Source: Marinicella meishanensis
Lineage (GTDB): Bacteria > Pseudomonadota > Gammaproteobacteria > Xanthomonadales > Marinicellaceae
Assembly: GCF_019931145.1 (NCBI RefSeq)
Contig: NZ_JAIOUV010000004.1
Coordinates: 62,001-126,000 of the forward strand
Reading direction: 5' to 3'
DNA: 64,000 nucleotides
This document shows, piece after piece, positions 52,051 through 60,942 of this stretch. Positions within the stretch are counted from its first letter, which is position 1; each line of letters opens with the position of its first letter. Position numbers and translations under genes: made by a program. The notes under the pieces were generated by a model. That model saw only the letters and a list, made by a program, of their open reading frames with translations. It did no database searches and was not told the DNA's origin.

Positions 52051-53459
52051 GCCTGCCTTCCTCGGTCCTGGAGCACATCTACCGGCACTACCAAGCCGCG
52101 GTATGGGGCATCATCACGCTGGACGCCAACAACCAAATCAGCCACATCAACCCCAAAGCCAGTCAAGATTTGGGCATCCCCGCAAGCAGCACCGACATCC
52201 AAGCCTGTTTGCCTTTGTTGGCAGCAGAAACTTTGGAGCAGCCATTCTTCATTCCTTTTTATAACCACGGCAGCCTGGTATTCGATGTTCATTTTCTGTT
52301 GGCCGAGGCGCAAAAATACCTGATATTCGTGCCCATTGACCAGGTCCACAAACAGGTCCAAGCCAAACAACAGCTGGCCCATGAACAAGCCCTCGCCAAA
52401 GAAAAGCTGCAATGGTTGTTTGCCACCTTGGAAGCGGCCCATGAGGACATCCAGGCCGCCAACTCCGCCAAATCGTTCTACATTTCCGCCTTGTCCCACG
52501 AAATGGGCAACCCTTTGAATGCCATCAAAGGTTACAACGAATTGCTCAGTGAAGGTGACATCGATGTGGCCCAGGCCAGCACCGTCATCAGCAACAACGT
52601 GGCCAAGTTGGAAACAATCATCAGCCAAACCCTGGATTATGACCAACAACAAACCCGCAGCACCCGCCAAGCCGTATCGCTGGTGCAACTGATCGCTGAT
52701 TTGTTCACCGACTTTCAACTGCAAGCCCAAAGCAAAGGCTTGCAACTGCGCAATCAGGTGGAGCCCAGCTTGACGCTGCGTTCCCATCCCAACAAACTGC
52801 AACAAATCTTCACCAACTTGATCAGCAATGCCATCAAATACACCGAGTCGGGTCACGTCACCGTGTGCACCACCCACACCCAAAATCAAGTGCATGTGGA
52901 CGTGCTGGACAGTGGCTGCGGCATGAGCGAAGCTTTTCAGCGGCAGTTGTTCACCGCCTGGTCCCGCGAAGGCCGCAGTGATTCAGCGGGCAATGGCATC
53001 GGCCTGGTCATCTGCAAAATGTTGGCCGAACAATTGGGCGGTCAACTGACCTTACAAGCCAGCGACCCATCAGGCAGCTGTTTTCGCTTGTCCCTGACCC
53101 ACCAAACAACCACCCCGGTGCGGCACATTTTGTTGGTAGATGACGATGCAGACTGCCTGAACCTGTTTGCCTTTTACCTCAGCCAAGCCGGCCATCAGGT
53201 GACCACGGCCAGCACCCTGGCCGAGTTGTTGGCGCAGTCAGCCGAACAACGCTTTGACACCTTGATCACCGACCTCAACCTGGCCGATGGTCGGGCCGAT
53301 GAGGCCTTTGCCGAGTACCAAAACCGCTTCAGCCACACCCTGTTGATTTCGGCCAACCCCAGTCAGGAACGCATCAACCACCTGTTGGCCGTGGGCTTTG
53401 ATCGGGTGTTGAGTAAACCGCTCAGCCAGGAAGATTTGGTGAACAGCGTCTCAGAATAG
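52047..53459 (+). CDS. PAS-histidine kinase-receiver hybrid
   Basis: A 470-residue soluble hybrid kinase starting at the GTG in a GTGA overlap with the GTPase. It has a PAS-like domain (about 5-100, AAVWGIITLDANNQISHIN), a coiled linker (105-140), and HisKA with ISALSHEMGNPLNAI (His151). HATPase carries FTNLISNAIKYTE (Asn261), VLDSGCGMSE and GNGIGLVICK. A C-terminal receiver contains ILLVDDDAD, phospho-acceptor Asp409 in LITDLNLADG and LSKPL. There are no membrane helices, so input probably comes through PAS or via the GTPase/membrane-protein complex. The output is likely the OmpR-type regulator at the operon head. Confidence 0.92.
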   Translation: MSLPSSVLEHIYRHYQAAVWGIITLDANNQISHINPKASQDLGIPASSTDIQACLPLLAAETLEQPFFIPFYNHGSLVFDVHFLLAEAQKYLIFVPIDQVHKQVQAKQQLAHEQALAKEKLQWLFATLEAAHEDIQAANSAKSFYISALSHEMGNPLNAIKGYNELLSEGDIDVAQASTVISNNVAKLETIISQTLDYDQQQTRSTRQAVSLVQLIADLFTDFQLQAQSKGLQLRNQVEPSLTLRSHPNKLQQIFTNLISNAIKYTESGHVTVCTTHTQNQVHVDVLDSGCGMSEAFQRQLFTAWSREGRSDSAGNGIGLVICKMLAEQLGGQLTLQASDPSGSCFRLSLTHQTTTPVRHILLVDDDADCLNLFAFYLSQAGHQVTTASTLAELLAQSAEQRFDTLITDLNLADGRADEAFAEYQNRFSHTLLISANPSQERINHLLAVGFDRVLSKPLSQEDLVNSVSE

Positions 53460-53561
53460 GCAAAATCTCAGGCGGCCCCAACCTCTGGCACATGAAAAAT
53501 ACCGTATAATATTGCTATTATTATTGTATTGTGCGTCAGCAATCTTTGAGGAGGAGCGGTA

Positions 53562-54485
53562 ATGGAAGATTACATCTTTTATATCATACTGGGCATTTTT
53601 GGATTCATTTTCCTGCGCAGTGTGTTTGTGGTGGTGCCACAGGGTTTTGAATACACCGTCGAACGGTTTGGTGAATTCAAACGCGTGTTCAGCCCGGGTT
53701 TGGGCTTGAAAGTGCCGTTTGTGGAACGCATCGGTCGCAAGATCAACATGATGGAACAAGTGGCCAACGTGCCCTCGCAGGAAGTGATCACCAAAGACAA
53801 CGCCGTGGTCACGGTCGATGGCGTGGTGTTCTACCAGATTCTGGACTGTGTCAAAGCCGCTTATGAGGTCAACCGGCTGGAATACGCCATCTTGAACCTG
53901 ACCATGACCAACATCCGAACCGTGTTGGGTGCCATGGACTTGGATGAATCCTTATCCAAACGGGACGAGATCAACCACCGCCTGTTGGCCGTGGTCGATG
54001 AAGCCACCTCGCCATGGGGGGTGAAAGTGACCCGGATTGAAATCAAGGACATCAAACCACCCCAAGACTTGGTCGCCTCAATGGCCCGGCAGATGAAAGC
54101 CGAACGGGACAAACGCGCCGAGATTTTGGAAGCCGAAGGTCATCGACAATCGGAAATCCTCAAAGCCGAGGGCTCCAAACAAGCCGCCATTCTGGAAGCC
54201 GAAGGCCTCAGGCAAGCCGCCTTTTTGGAAGCCGAAGCCCGTGAGCGTGAGGCCGAAGCCGAAGCCAAAGCCACGCAGATGGTGTCCACCGCGATCGCCG
54301 CTGGCGACATCAACGCGATCAATTACTTCGTGGCGCAGAAATACCTCACCGAGTTTGGTAAATTTGCCCAGTCACCGAATCAAAAAACCATGATCCTGCC
54401 GATGGAAGCCACCGGTGTGTTGGGCTCCTTGGCTGGCATCACGGAACTGGTCAAAGAATTGTCAGACAAAGGGACAACAAAATGA
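53562..54485 (+). CDS. SPFH/stomatin-like membrane protein (QmcA type)
   Basis: A 307-residue protein with an N-terminal membrane helix ([20 protein letters not shown]) and an SPFH domain ([20 protein letters not shown], to [12 protein letters not shown]). A coiled-coil tail has four repeats of the type [18 protein letters not shown] (about 187-235). C-terminal [20 protein letters not shown] is typical of QmcA. Such proteins form membrane microdomain cages and adjust proteases and membrane order. GAGGAG lies before the ATG, and a TATAAT at 53505-53510 may be the -10 box. The adjacent NfeD gene overlaps by 4 bp, the usual pairing. Confidence 0.94.
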   Translation: MEDYIFYIILGIFGFIFLRSVFVVVPQGFEYTVERFGEFKRVFSPGLGLKVPFVERIGRKINMMEQVANVPSQEVITKDNAVVTVDGVVFYQILDCVKAAYEVNRLEYAILNLTMTNIRTVLGAMDLDESLSKRDEINHRLLAVVDEATSPWGVKVTRIEIKDIKPPQDLVASMARQMKAERDKRAEILEAEGHRQSEILKAEGSKQAAILEAEGLRQAAFLEAEAREREAEAEAKATQMVSTAIAAGDINAINYFVAQKYLTEFGKFAQSPNQKTMILPMEATGVLGSLAGITELVKELSDKGTTK

Positions 54486-54940
54486 TCGCCTTTTTAATCG
54501 ACATGAGCCCATGGCACTGGCTCACCGCCGCGGTGTTGCTGCTGGTGATTGAAATGCTGGTCGGTTCTTATTATTTGTTGTGGGTCAGTTTTTCGGCCTT
54601 CTTGGTGGCCTTGTTGCAATGGCTGTTTGGCATTGGTTGGGAAGCCCAAATGGTGGTGTTCACCGCCACTTCCATATTGTCAGTGATTGCCTGGTACATC
54701 TATGACCAGCGACGGGACAAAACCAGCCCCCGGCCAACCCTGAACAAACGTGGGCACCAGTACATCGGCCGCACCTTTCAATTGAGCCATGCCATTGTCA
54801 ATGGCGTGGGCAAAATCAAAGTGGATGATTCCAGCTGGAAAGTCAAAGGTGATGACGCCCCCATCGATTCCACCGTCAAAGTCATCGACATTGACGGTAC
54901 CGTTTTAATTGTAGAAATACTTGGAGAAAATAAGTCATGA
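54482..54940 (+). CDS. NfeD-like membrane protein
   Basis: A 152-residue protein with two or three membrane helices ([53 protein letters not shown]) and a C-terminal OB-fold domain (about 85-150: [50 protein letters not shown]). This is the YbbK/NfeD1b partner that helps SPFH proteins assemble in the membrane. It is translationally coupled to the SPFH gene before it and the lipoprotein gene after it (ATGA overlaps). Confidence 0.94.
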   Translation: MIAFLIDMSPWHWLTAAVLLLVIEMLVGSYYLLWVSFSAFLVALLQWLFGIGWEAQMVVFTATSILSVIAWYIYDQRRDKTSPRPTLNKRGHQYIGRTFQLSHAIVNGVGKIKVDDSSWKVKGDDAPIDSTVKVIDIDGTVLIVEILGENKS

Positions 54941-56754
54941 AAAGATTCATGTTAGTGGCTTCATTCACGGCCCTGTTGGTGGGTTGTGGTGAAGACGAAG
55001 CCAAAGTGGCCGACCAGCCACTCGCTGTGGCCGCCAGCAAAGCACCGCAAATTTTGAGCTATGTGCCAGCCAACACCCCCTTGTTGCTGACCTCAGGCTT
55101 GAACCCCGAACAATACCCAGACCGCTACTTGTCGGTGATGGAAGCCAACATGGAAGGTGCGGTTAAATACCTGCGCATGATCATGGACAAAGCGTTTGCC
55201 GAACAAGACGAATTGTATGCCGCGATCGAAGCGGAACTGAACGAAGCCGGTGAAGCAGCCACCGAGGAAGCCACACCGTCTGCACAAGATGTGATGAAAG
55301 ACAAAGCGCGCACCTTCGTCGACCAATGGTTCTTGCAAGACAACTTCGCCAAAATTGGCATGAAAATGGGCGAAACCCAATTGGCGGTTTACCTGGTTGA
55401 CTTGTTCCCAGTGCTGCGCATCAAACTCAGCGAGGGCCACCAAGTTGAAGCCATGTTGGCCGACTTACAAAGCCAGTTCGAAGTGCAGTTCATGACTGCT
55501 GAGCTCGACGGCATCAAAGTGCGCGAATTGGCCATGGACAAAATGACTTTGTTGATTGGTACCCACAACGACCAACTGGTGGTCAGCGTTTCACCCAGTG
55601 TGATCAAAGACCAGATGATTGGGCAGTTGATGGGCGCGGCCAAACCGGCCACCTCTTTGGCGGATGACGACGCCTTGATTCAAGGGGTGAAACAAGCCCA
55701 CGGCTACACACTGGACGATGTGTTGGTGTTTAACATCCAACAAGTGGCTGATTACTTCATCAATCCGGGCCAACACAATTCACCGATGATTAATTTCTTG
55801 CAAATCGAAGACAACATGCTGTCACCGGCTTGTAAGGCTGAAATCACCGCCATGATTGGCCATGCCCCACGCATGGTCGCTGGCACCAGCACCTTGACCA
55901 ACGACACCATCAGTGGTTCGTTTGTGTGGGAAATGGATGCCGACATGGCCGCCGACATGGCCACCTTGACCGGTCGCATCCCACATGGCAATGCCGATGC
56001 CGCCATGGCCTTTGGCATGAGCTTTGATTTGTTGAGCGCGAAAAACTTGGCCAGCAAATACGTCACTGAAATGGTCGCCAAGCCTTATGAATGTGAGTTT
56101 TTTGCCCCCATGAACGCCAAAGCGGTGGAACTGCAAGCGCAGTTGTCACAACCGATTCCCCCTTTCGTGGGCAACTTCAAAGGCTTCAATTTCTCCCTGG
56201 ATGAGTTGCAACTGAACATGGCCGCGGCCAATGTCGACAACCCCAATCCCAAAGACATGATTGAAAGCTTCAAAACCCAAATTTTCCTGGCCGTGGATGA
56301 AACCGAAGCCTTGTTGGGTATGGCGCAAATGATGGTGCCACAGTTACAGGGCATGGAAATCAAAACCGATGGTTCCTTGATCACCCTGGCTGACCAGGTG
56401 CCGATGATCAGTGGCAAAGACATCCCCATTGACGTGGCTAATTTATACGCCGCCGTATCAGCCGACACCATTGGCGTGTCCATGGGTCACGTGGGTGGTG
56501 GTGAGTTGAGCGACAAAGTACAAGATTCTGGCACCACCGCGTTGATGTCATTCTCGGCCTCAGCCGATGGTTACAAATCACTGATGGAGCAAATCTTCTC
56601 AATGGCCGAAATGCCCAACATGCCGGCTGCCATCAAAGAAGAATTGGCCATGCAAAAAGAGTTGACCATGGACATGTTGTATTGGCAACAACAATCCATG
56701 ACCCTTTCGTTCACCGATCAAGGATTCAGCACCGACGTCAACATCAAATATTGA
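54937..56754 (+). CDS. Large lipoprotein of unknown function (SPFH operon)
   Basis: A 605-residue lipoprotein: signal peptide and lipobox LLVGCGEDE (Cys about residue 17), then LSYVPANTPLLLTSGLNPEQ, a phrase seen in DUF3352-like exported proteins. The rest is a mixture of helices and strands with many Met and Ala residues (for example MAADMATLTGRIPHGNADAA) and an acidic composition. No enzymatic motif was found. Coupling to SPFH and NfeD genes by a 4-bp overlap suggests that it works with that membrane complex from the outside. A strong terminator follows. Confidence 0.75.
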   Translation: MKRFMLVASFTALLVGCGEDEAKVADQPLAVAASKAPQILSYVPANTPLLLTSGLNPEQYPDRYLSVMEANMEGAVKYLRMIMDKAFAEQDELYAAIEAELNEAGEAATEEATPSAQDVMKDKARTFVDQWFLQDNFAKIGMKMGETQLAVYLVDLFPVLRIKLSEGHQVEAMLADLQSQFEVQFMTAELDGIKVRELAMDKMTLLIGTHNDQLVVSVSPSVIKDQMIGQLMGAAKPATSLADDDALIQGVKQAHGYTLDDVLVFNIQQVADYFINPGQHNSPMINFLQIEDNMLSPACKAEITAMIGHAPRMVAGTSTLTNDTISGSFVWEMDADMAADMATLTGRIPHGNADAAMAFGMSFDLLSAKNLASKYVTEMVAKPYECEFFAPMNAKAVELQAQLSQPIPPFVGNFKGFNFSLDELQLNMAAANVDNPNPKDMIESFKTQIFLAVDETEALLGMAQMMVPQLQGMEIKTDGSLITLADQVPMISGKDIPIDVANLYAAVSADTIGVSMGHVGGGELSDKVQDSGTTALMSFSASADGYKSLMEQIFSMAEMPNMPAAIKEELAMQKELTMDMLYWQQQSMTLSFTDQGFSTDVNIKY

Positions 56755-56794
56755 TGCTGGCAAATACTGATTCTGGCTTGATCCCTAGAACCGC

Positions 56795-56828
56795 AACAAC
56801 GCCTCATTTTGTGAGGCGTTGTTGTTTT
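56795..56828 (+). terminator. Rho-independent terminator
   Basis: AACAACGCCTCA (56795-56806), loop TTTTG, TGAGGCGTTGTT (56812-56823) and GTTTT: a 12-bp GC-rich stem with a T tail, 40 bp after the lipoprotein stop. Confidence 0.88.
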
Positions 56829-56847
56829 AAAACTGCGCAAAATCAAC

Positions 56848-57375
56848 ATGAACATCCGACCTTTTTTATCCCATCAGCCGATCCTGGGCGATGCTGTCTA
56901 CGTCGATCCAACGGCTGTGGTCATTGGTGAAGTGACCCTGGGCGATGATGCCTCGGTGTGGCCCATGGTGGTGATTCGTGGTGATGTCAACCGCATCGAA
57001 ATCGGCGCCCAAAGCAACATCCAGGATGGCAGTGTGCTGCACGTCACCCACCGCAGTGCCGCACAACCCGAAGGTGGGCCCTTGATCATTGGCCAAGGTG
57101 TCACCGTGGGCCACGGCGCCATTCTGCATGCCTGTGAAATCGGTGATTATTGTCTGGTCGGCATGGGTTCCACCGTGCTCGACGGGGCGCGCATGGCCCC
57201 ACACAGCATGCTCGGCGCCGGCAGTGTGTTACCACCCGGAAAAGTCATCGAAAGCGGCGAACTGTGGGTCGGCAACCCCGCCAGAAAAGTCAAAGACTTG
57301 TCGGCCGAGGCGCAACAAAGTTTGGAATATTCGGCGCAACATTATGTTAAACTAAAACAACAGTATCTTCGGTAA
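56848..57375 (+). CDS. Gamma-carbonic-anhydrase-like protein (YrdA family)
   Basis: A 175-residue left-handed beta-helix protein with hexapeptide repeats. AVVIGEVTLGDDASVWPMVV starts the helix. The metal-binding histidines lie in IQDGSVLHVTH (65 or 68), GVTVGHGA (89) and AILHACEIG (94), matching the Cam/YrdA pattern. The RGDVNRI motif carries conserved Arg and Asp. It probably forms a trimer. Many YrdA proteins show weak or no carbonic anhydrase activity, so the role is uncertain. The stop overlaps the next start by one base (TAATG). Confidence 0.93.
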   Translation: MNIRPFLSHQPILGDAVYVDPTAVVIGEVTLGDDASVWPMVVIRGDVNRIEIGAQSNIQDGSVLHVTHRSAAQPEGGPLIIGQGVTVGHGAILHACEIGDYCLVGMGSTVLDGARMAPHSMLGAGSVLPPGKVIESGELWVGNPARKVKDLSAEAQQSLEYSAQHYVKLKQQYLR

Positions 57376-58349
57376 TGGCAACGGTGAACATGGCTTCAGA
57401 CAGCGTCCAAGACGAGACGGAAACGGCGATTTGTGGCTTCAAAGAGGCCCAACAAGCGCTGGCTGAACTGCCCCCTGATCACCCCCAATTGAGTCACTGG
57501 CATCGCTGGGCCGATGAGGTTTTTCAGACCAAAGCCTGGCAACCGGGCTTACAACAAGCCATGACCATTGCCTATGCCCGCATGGCCCTGCGCAATGGGG
57601 CGCTCAGTGACCATCCCCGCAGTTACCACAATGAATTGCACATCAATGACTTGTTGTCGCGCTTGATGTATTGTGCCAAGCGATTTCAACAACTGACCCC
57701 CAATGGCCTGGCAGTGATGAGTTTTTTTGCCGCTTGTCATGACTTGCGACAAGCCGAGCCGAGGCTGGAAGACAACCTCAAGTCATTGGTGGGGGCCAAT
57801 GAAAAAGCCAGCTTTGAAGAAGCCCACCGCATCATCCAACTGGTCGATGATGACGGCCTGTGGACCGAACACCATGTGTTGTTGCTGAAGACCATGATCG
57901 AAGGCAGCACCTTTGGCTCAGGTGGCAAGCGCAGCAAAAATTTCTTCCAGGGCAATTTGGCCAAACACCTGCTCGAACAATTGCAACTGCCGAACAAAAA
58001 CGACGAACAGTTGGTGCTGTTGGGCTGTGATTTGGACACCGCCAATGTGAGCCTGCCGATCAGTGAATTTGCCCTGTCTGCGGTGCACATTTTTGATGAA
58101 TTGATCACCCATGAACACGTGCCGATTTCGGCCCATCAATTCTTCAGTGAACAGCAAAAAATTTATTTTTTTGAGCAACAAACCTTCAATGCCAACATCA
58201 CCCGCGAGTTGTTCAGTGAGCACAAACAACACAACAGCGACAAACTGATCGCCCTGTCTGAGCACATCGAACAACTGCCCGCCGACATGCCTGCCGAGCA
58301 GATCAAGGCCGAGTTTTTGCGTCAGGCCAAACAACTCGAGTACAGCTGA
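57375..58349 (+). CDS. HD-type protein resembling cyclic-nucleotide phosphodiesterases
   Basis: A 324-residue, mostly helical, soluble protein. Two motifs recall the metal site of HD-fold and class I phosphodiesterases: SYHNELHINDLLSRL (residues 83-97, compare HNxxHxxD) and FFAACHDLRQAEPRL (117-131, with His122-Asp123). A later Asp in LLGCDLDTANVSLP (about 215-228) could complete the site. The substrate is unknown, with cyclic nucleotides or other phosphoesters possible. It sits between carbonic-anhydrase-like and SixA-like genes with one-base overlaps. The start is ATG 57375 or ATG 57390. The assignment rests on motifs only. Confidence 0.72.
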   Translation: MATVNMASDSVQDETETAICGFKEAQQALAELPPDHPQLSHWHRWADEVFQTKAWQPGLQQAMTIAYARMALRNGALSDHPRSYHNELHINDLLSRLMYCAKRFQQLTPNGLAVMSFFAACHDLRQAEPRLEDNLKSLVGANEKASFEEAHRIIQLVDDDGLWTEHHVLLLKTMIEGSTFGSGGKRSKNFFQGNLAKHLLEQLQLPNKNDEQLVLLGCDLDTANVSLPISEFALSAVHIFDELITHEHVPISAHQFFSEQQKIYFFEQQTFNANITRELFSEHKQHNSDKLIALSEHIEQLPADMPAEQIKAEFLRQAKQLEYS

Positions 58350-58816
58350 TGCACCTGTTCGTGGTCAGACACGGCCATTCACCCTTCACCGCCGCCACCG
58401 ATCACCAACGCCCCTTGTCCGATTTGGGCCAGGCCCAAGCCCGACAAGCCGGCCAATTCATCCAAGGACGCACCTTGCAGCCGCCGTTGATCGTTTGCTC
58501 CAATGCCACCCGCACGCGGCAAACCGCCGCCGCCATTGGTGAGGTGCTGGGCAGCGAACAGATCCATGCCCATCCCCACCTGTACCATGCCATGGTTGGT
58601 GACTGGTGTGATGTGATCGCCGAGCAAGCGCAACAAGCGGCCTTGGTGCTGGTGGGGCATAACCCCACCATGACGCAATTGGCCCAATACCTGAACCCCT
58701 TGCACCAAACCCCATTCAGCCCTGCCTGTGTGGCCCATTTGGCGCTTGAAATCGCGGCAGATGGCCTCAAATTACCGGCACGACCCCACGATTTTTTCAA
58801 GCCCGATGCACAGTAA
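58349..58816 (+). CDS. SixA-like histidine phosphatase
   Basis: A 155-residue histidine phosphatase domain with the phospho-accepting RHG motif at residues 7-9 (LFVVRHGHS). Other marks are PLSDLGQAQARQAGQF, VCSNATRTRQTAAAI for the second Arg and His-Asn in VLVGHNPTMTQLAQYL. Size and the VGHNP motif match SixA, which removes phosphate from phosphohistidine in signalling or PTS proteins. It overlaps the HD gene by one base and the rhomboid gene by 11 bp. It could act on His-phosphorylated partners such as histidine kinases or PTS proteins, though nothing shows this directly. Confidence 0.9.
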   Translation: MHLFVVRHGHSPFTAATDHQRPLSDLGQAQARQAGQFIQGRTLQPPLIVCSNATRTRQTAAAIGEVLGSEQIHAHPHLYHAMVGDWCDVIAEQAQQAALVLVGHNPTMTQLAQYLNPLHQTPFSPACVAHLALEIAADGLKLPARPHDFFKPDAQ

Positions 58817-59414
58817 CAACCCCCTCAGCTCCATCCCGCCAGTGACCCGCAATGTGTTGATCGCCATTGTGGTGATGTTTTTGTTCCAACAAATCCTGGC
58901 CGGTTCAGCCGGGGGTCAATTCATTGGCCGATATTTCCCGCTGTATCCAATAGACACCACTTGGTTTTATCCGTGGCAGTTGCTGACCTATGCCCTGCTG
59001 CACGGCAACCTGATGCACCTGTTCTTCAATGGTTTTGCCATCTGGATGTTCGGCTCACAGATAGAACATTACTGGGGTGAAAAACGCTATGGGATTTTCA
59101 TTGTGGTCTGCATCATCGGTTCAGGCCTGGCCAATGCCCTGCTCAGCCAGGCACCGGCCATTGGCATATCTGGCGCCGTGTATGGTTTGTTGGTGGCCTA
59201 TGGCATGATGTGGCCCAACCACACCATCCAATTGATCATCCCACCGATTCCGATGAAGGCCAAGTATTTCGTGATGATTTTCGCCGGCATCGCGCTGATC
59301 AGCAGCATCAACCCACGCAATGACGGCATCGCCCACATTGCCCACCTGGGTGGCGCCATCACCGGCTTTTTGTTGATTCAATACTGGCGCAAAAAACCAC
59401 CGTTCAAGTGGTGA
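58806..59414 (+). CDS. Rhomboid-family intramembrane serine protease
   Basis: A 202-residue protein with six membrane helices. Catalytic Ser122 lies in AIGISGAVYG (GxSG) and catalytic His180 in HIAHLGGAITG. The oxyanion and structural motif HGNLMHLFFNGFAIWMFG is in helix 2, near residues 66-83. All needed residues are present, so an active protease is expected. Its substrates are unknown. The ATG at 58806 overlaps the phosphatase gene. An upstream frame to 58728 lies within that gene and is not needed. Confidence 0.93.
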   Translation: MHSNNPLSSIPPVTRNVLIAIVVMFLFQQILAGSAGGQFIGRYFPLYPIDTTWFYPWQLLTYALLHGNLMHLFFNGFAIWMFGSQIEHYWGEKRYGIFIVVCIIGSGLANALLSQAPAIGISGAVYGLLVAYGMMWPNHTIQLIIPPIPMKAKYFVMIFAGIALISSINPRNDGIAHIAHLGGAITGFLLIQYWRKKPPFKW

Positions 59415-59441
59415 AGACCCACCACTGGGTCAAGCCTTGCC

Positions 59442-60263
59442 TCAGCGGCGGCCTTTTTTCAAAGTGCGCACCACCAAAGTGGCTGCTTGCGGTTCGTAGT
59501 GGGTGTCTTTGAACAGGATGTCCAATTCTTTTTGATTCAACTCGCGGTGCTTGCCCTGGCGCAAACCCTTGGGCAGAAAGACCCCGCCATAACGCACCCG
59601 CTTGAGGCGATTGACCTGCACATTTTGTGATTCCCATAAGCGCCGCACTTCGCGGTTTTTGCCTTCCATGATGGCCACATGGAACCATTTGTTGGCACCC
59701 CGCTCTTCATCGCCGGCAGGCTGGATGTCAGAAAAGCGCGCCACCCCATCTTCCAATTCCACCCCGGCCAACAAGCGCTCAAGGGTCTCTTCGGTCACTT
59801 CACCAAACACCCGACAGGCGTATTCGCGGTCGATGTTGGCACTGGGGTGCATCATGTGGTTGGCAAAATCACCATCGGTGGTGAACAACAACAAACCGGT
59901 GGTGTTGATGTCGAGCCGACCAATGTTAAGCCATTTTTGGCCCTTCAAGCTGGGCAGGGCATCGAACACTGTGGGCCGGCCTTTTTCGTCTTTTCGCGTG
60001 GTCACCTGGCCCAGGGGTTTGTGGTACATCAACACCCGCGGTTGCACCGCTTCGGACTCCACCACCCAACCGCGGTTTTTCCATGTGATTTTATCGCCCA
60101 CCTGCAGTTTTTGGCCCAGTTGTACCGCTTGGCGGTTGATCTGAATTTGTCCCAACTTGATCGCCGCTTCGATTTGGCGGCGTGAGCCCAGGCCACAACG
60201 GGCCAGGGTTTTTTGGATCCGTTCGGTGGGTTCAACGGTGAAGTCTTCGGTTCTCTTGCTCAT
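59442..60263 (-). CDS. rluB: 23S rRNA pseudouridine(2605) synthase
   Basis: A 273-residue RluB-type enzyme. The S4 RNA-binding domain (RIQKTLARCGLGSRRQIEA, residues 16-75) precedes the synthase domain, whose catalytic Asp lies in IGRLDINTTGLLLFTTDGD. RVLMYHKPLGQVTT, EGKNREVRRLWES and RVRYGGVFLPKGLRQG are also typical. The basic tail (VVRTLKKGRR) suits RNA contact. It overlaps scpB by 4 bp, an arrangement seen in many gammaproteobacteria. Confidence 0.95.
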   Translation of the reverse strand: MSKRTEDFTVEPTERIQKTLARCGLGSRRQIEAAIKLGQIQINRQAVQLGQKLQVGDKITWKNRGWVVESEAVQPRVLMYHKPLGQVTTRKDEKGRPTVFDALPSLKGQKWLNIGRLDINTTGLLLFTTDGDFANHMMHPSANIDREYACRVFGEVTEETLERLLAGVELEDGVARFSDIQPAGDEERGANKWFHVAIMEGKNREVRRLWESQNVQVNRLKRVRYGGVFLPKGLRQGKHRELNQKELDILFKDTHYEPQAATLVVRTLKKGRR

Positions 60264-60940
60264 GCGGACTCGGGGTTGTGGTCACTGGGTTCGGCAGCCG
60301 GTTTGGGCTGGGCTTCTTCGCCTGTCTCGGCTGTGGTATCGGCTGCTTGCTCAGAGCGGTTGGCGTCACCGCCCTCAGCCGCCAGGCCTTTGAATTGCAG
60401 TTCTTGTTCCAGGGTGTCCAGGTCTTTGATTTCAGACAAACTGGGCAGGTCTTGCAATGAGGTGATGTTGAAATAGTCCAGGAACGTGGTGGTGGTGCCC
60501 AACATCGCTGGCTTGCCAGGTACATCGCGGTACCCGAGGATGCGGATCCATTCCTGATCCATCATGTAGTGGATGATTTTACTCGACACCGCCACCCCGC
60601 GGATGTCCTCGATCTCGCCCCGGGTGATCGGTTGCCGGTAAGCAATCAAAGCCAGGGTTTCCAACAAAGCCCGCGACAGTTTTTTCGGTTTTTGCTCCCA
60701 CATGTGCTGCAACCAAGGTTGCATCGATTCTCGGGTTTGTAAGCGGTAGCCTTTGGCCAGGCGTTTCAACTCGATGCCCCGGTCCTGGTAATCCTGTTCC
60801 AAGTCATTCAGGGCTTGGTTGATGTCGTTGCTGGTGATTTCCTCATCCGGGAACAAGGCCACCAGGTTTTTCAGGTTCATGGGCTCACCATAAGCCAACA
60901 GGGCGGCTTCTATGATGTTTTTGATTTGGGTCATTTCCAT
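60260..60940 (-). CDS. scpB: Segregation and condensation protein B
   Basis: A 226-residue kleisin-interacting subunit of the SMC-ScpAB condensin. Two winged-helix domains are seen: IIEAALLAYGEPMNLKNLVA near the start, and LSRALLETLALIAYRQPITRG with EIEDIRGVAVSSKIIHYMM in the second. TTTTFLDYFNITSLQDLPS closes the core. An acidic tail (from about 175) is disordered. It helps chromosome compaction and segregation. It is 2 bp after scpA. Confidence 0.96.
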   Translation of the reverse strand: MEMTQIKNIIEAALLAYGEPMNLKNLVALFPDEEITSNDINQALNDLEQDYQDRGIELKRLAKGYRLQTRESMQPWLQHMWEQKPKKLSRALLETLALIAYRQPITRGEIEDIRGVAVSSKIIHYMMDQEWIRILGYRDVPGKPAMLGTTTTFLDYFNITSLQDLPSLSEIKDLDTLEQELQFKGLAAEGGDANRSEQAADTTAETGEEAQPKPAAEPSDHNPESA

Positions 60941-60942
60941 GG

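Noticed and set aside
53505-53510. Full sigma-70 promoter for the SPFH operon
   Set aside because: TATAAT is perfect, but no acceptable -35 occurs at 16-18 bp spacing, so only the -10 match is mentioned in the gene entry.
58806-59414. Rhomboid protease as the rhombosortase that processes the GFE tails
   Set aside because: Rhombosortase acts on GlyGly-CTERM proteins with a C-terminal membrane helix. The GFE-tailed proteins lack such a helix, and the rhomboid is a general six-helix type.
59416-59431. Hairpin GACCCA-CCAC-TGGGTC between rhomboid and rluB genes
   Set aside because: Six-bp stem with no T run on either strand; too weak to call a terminator.
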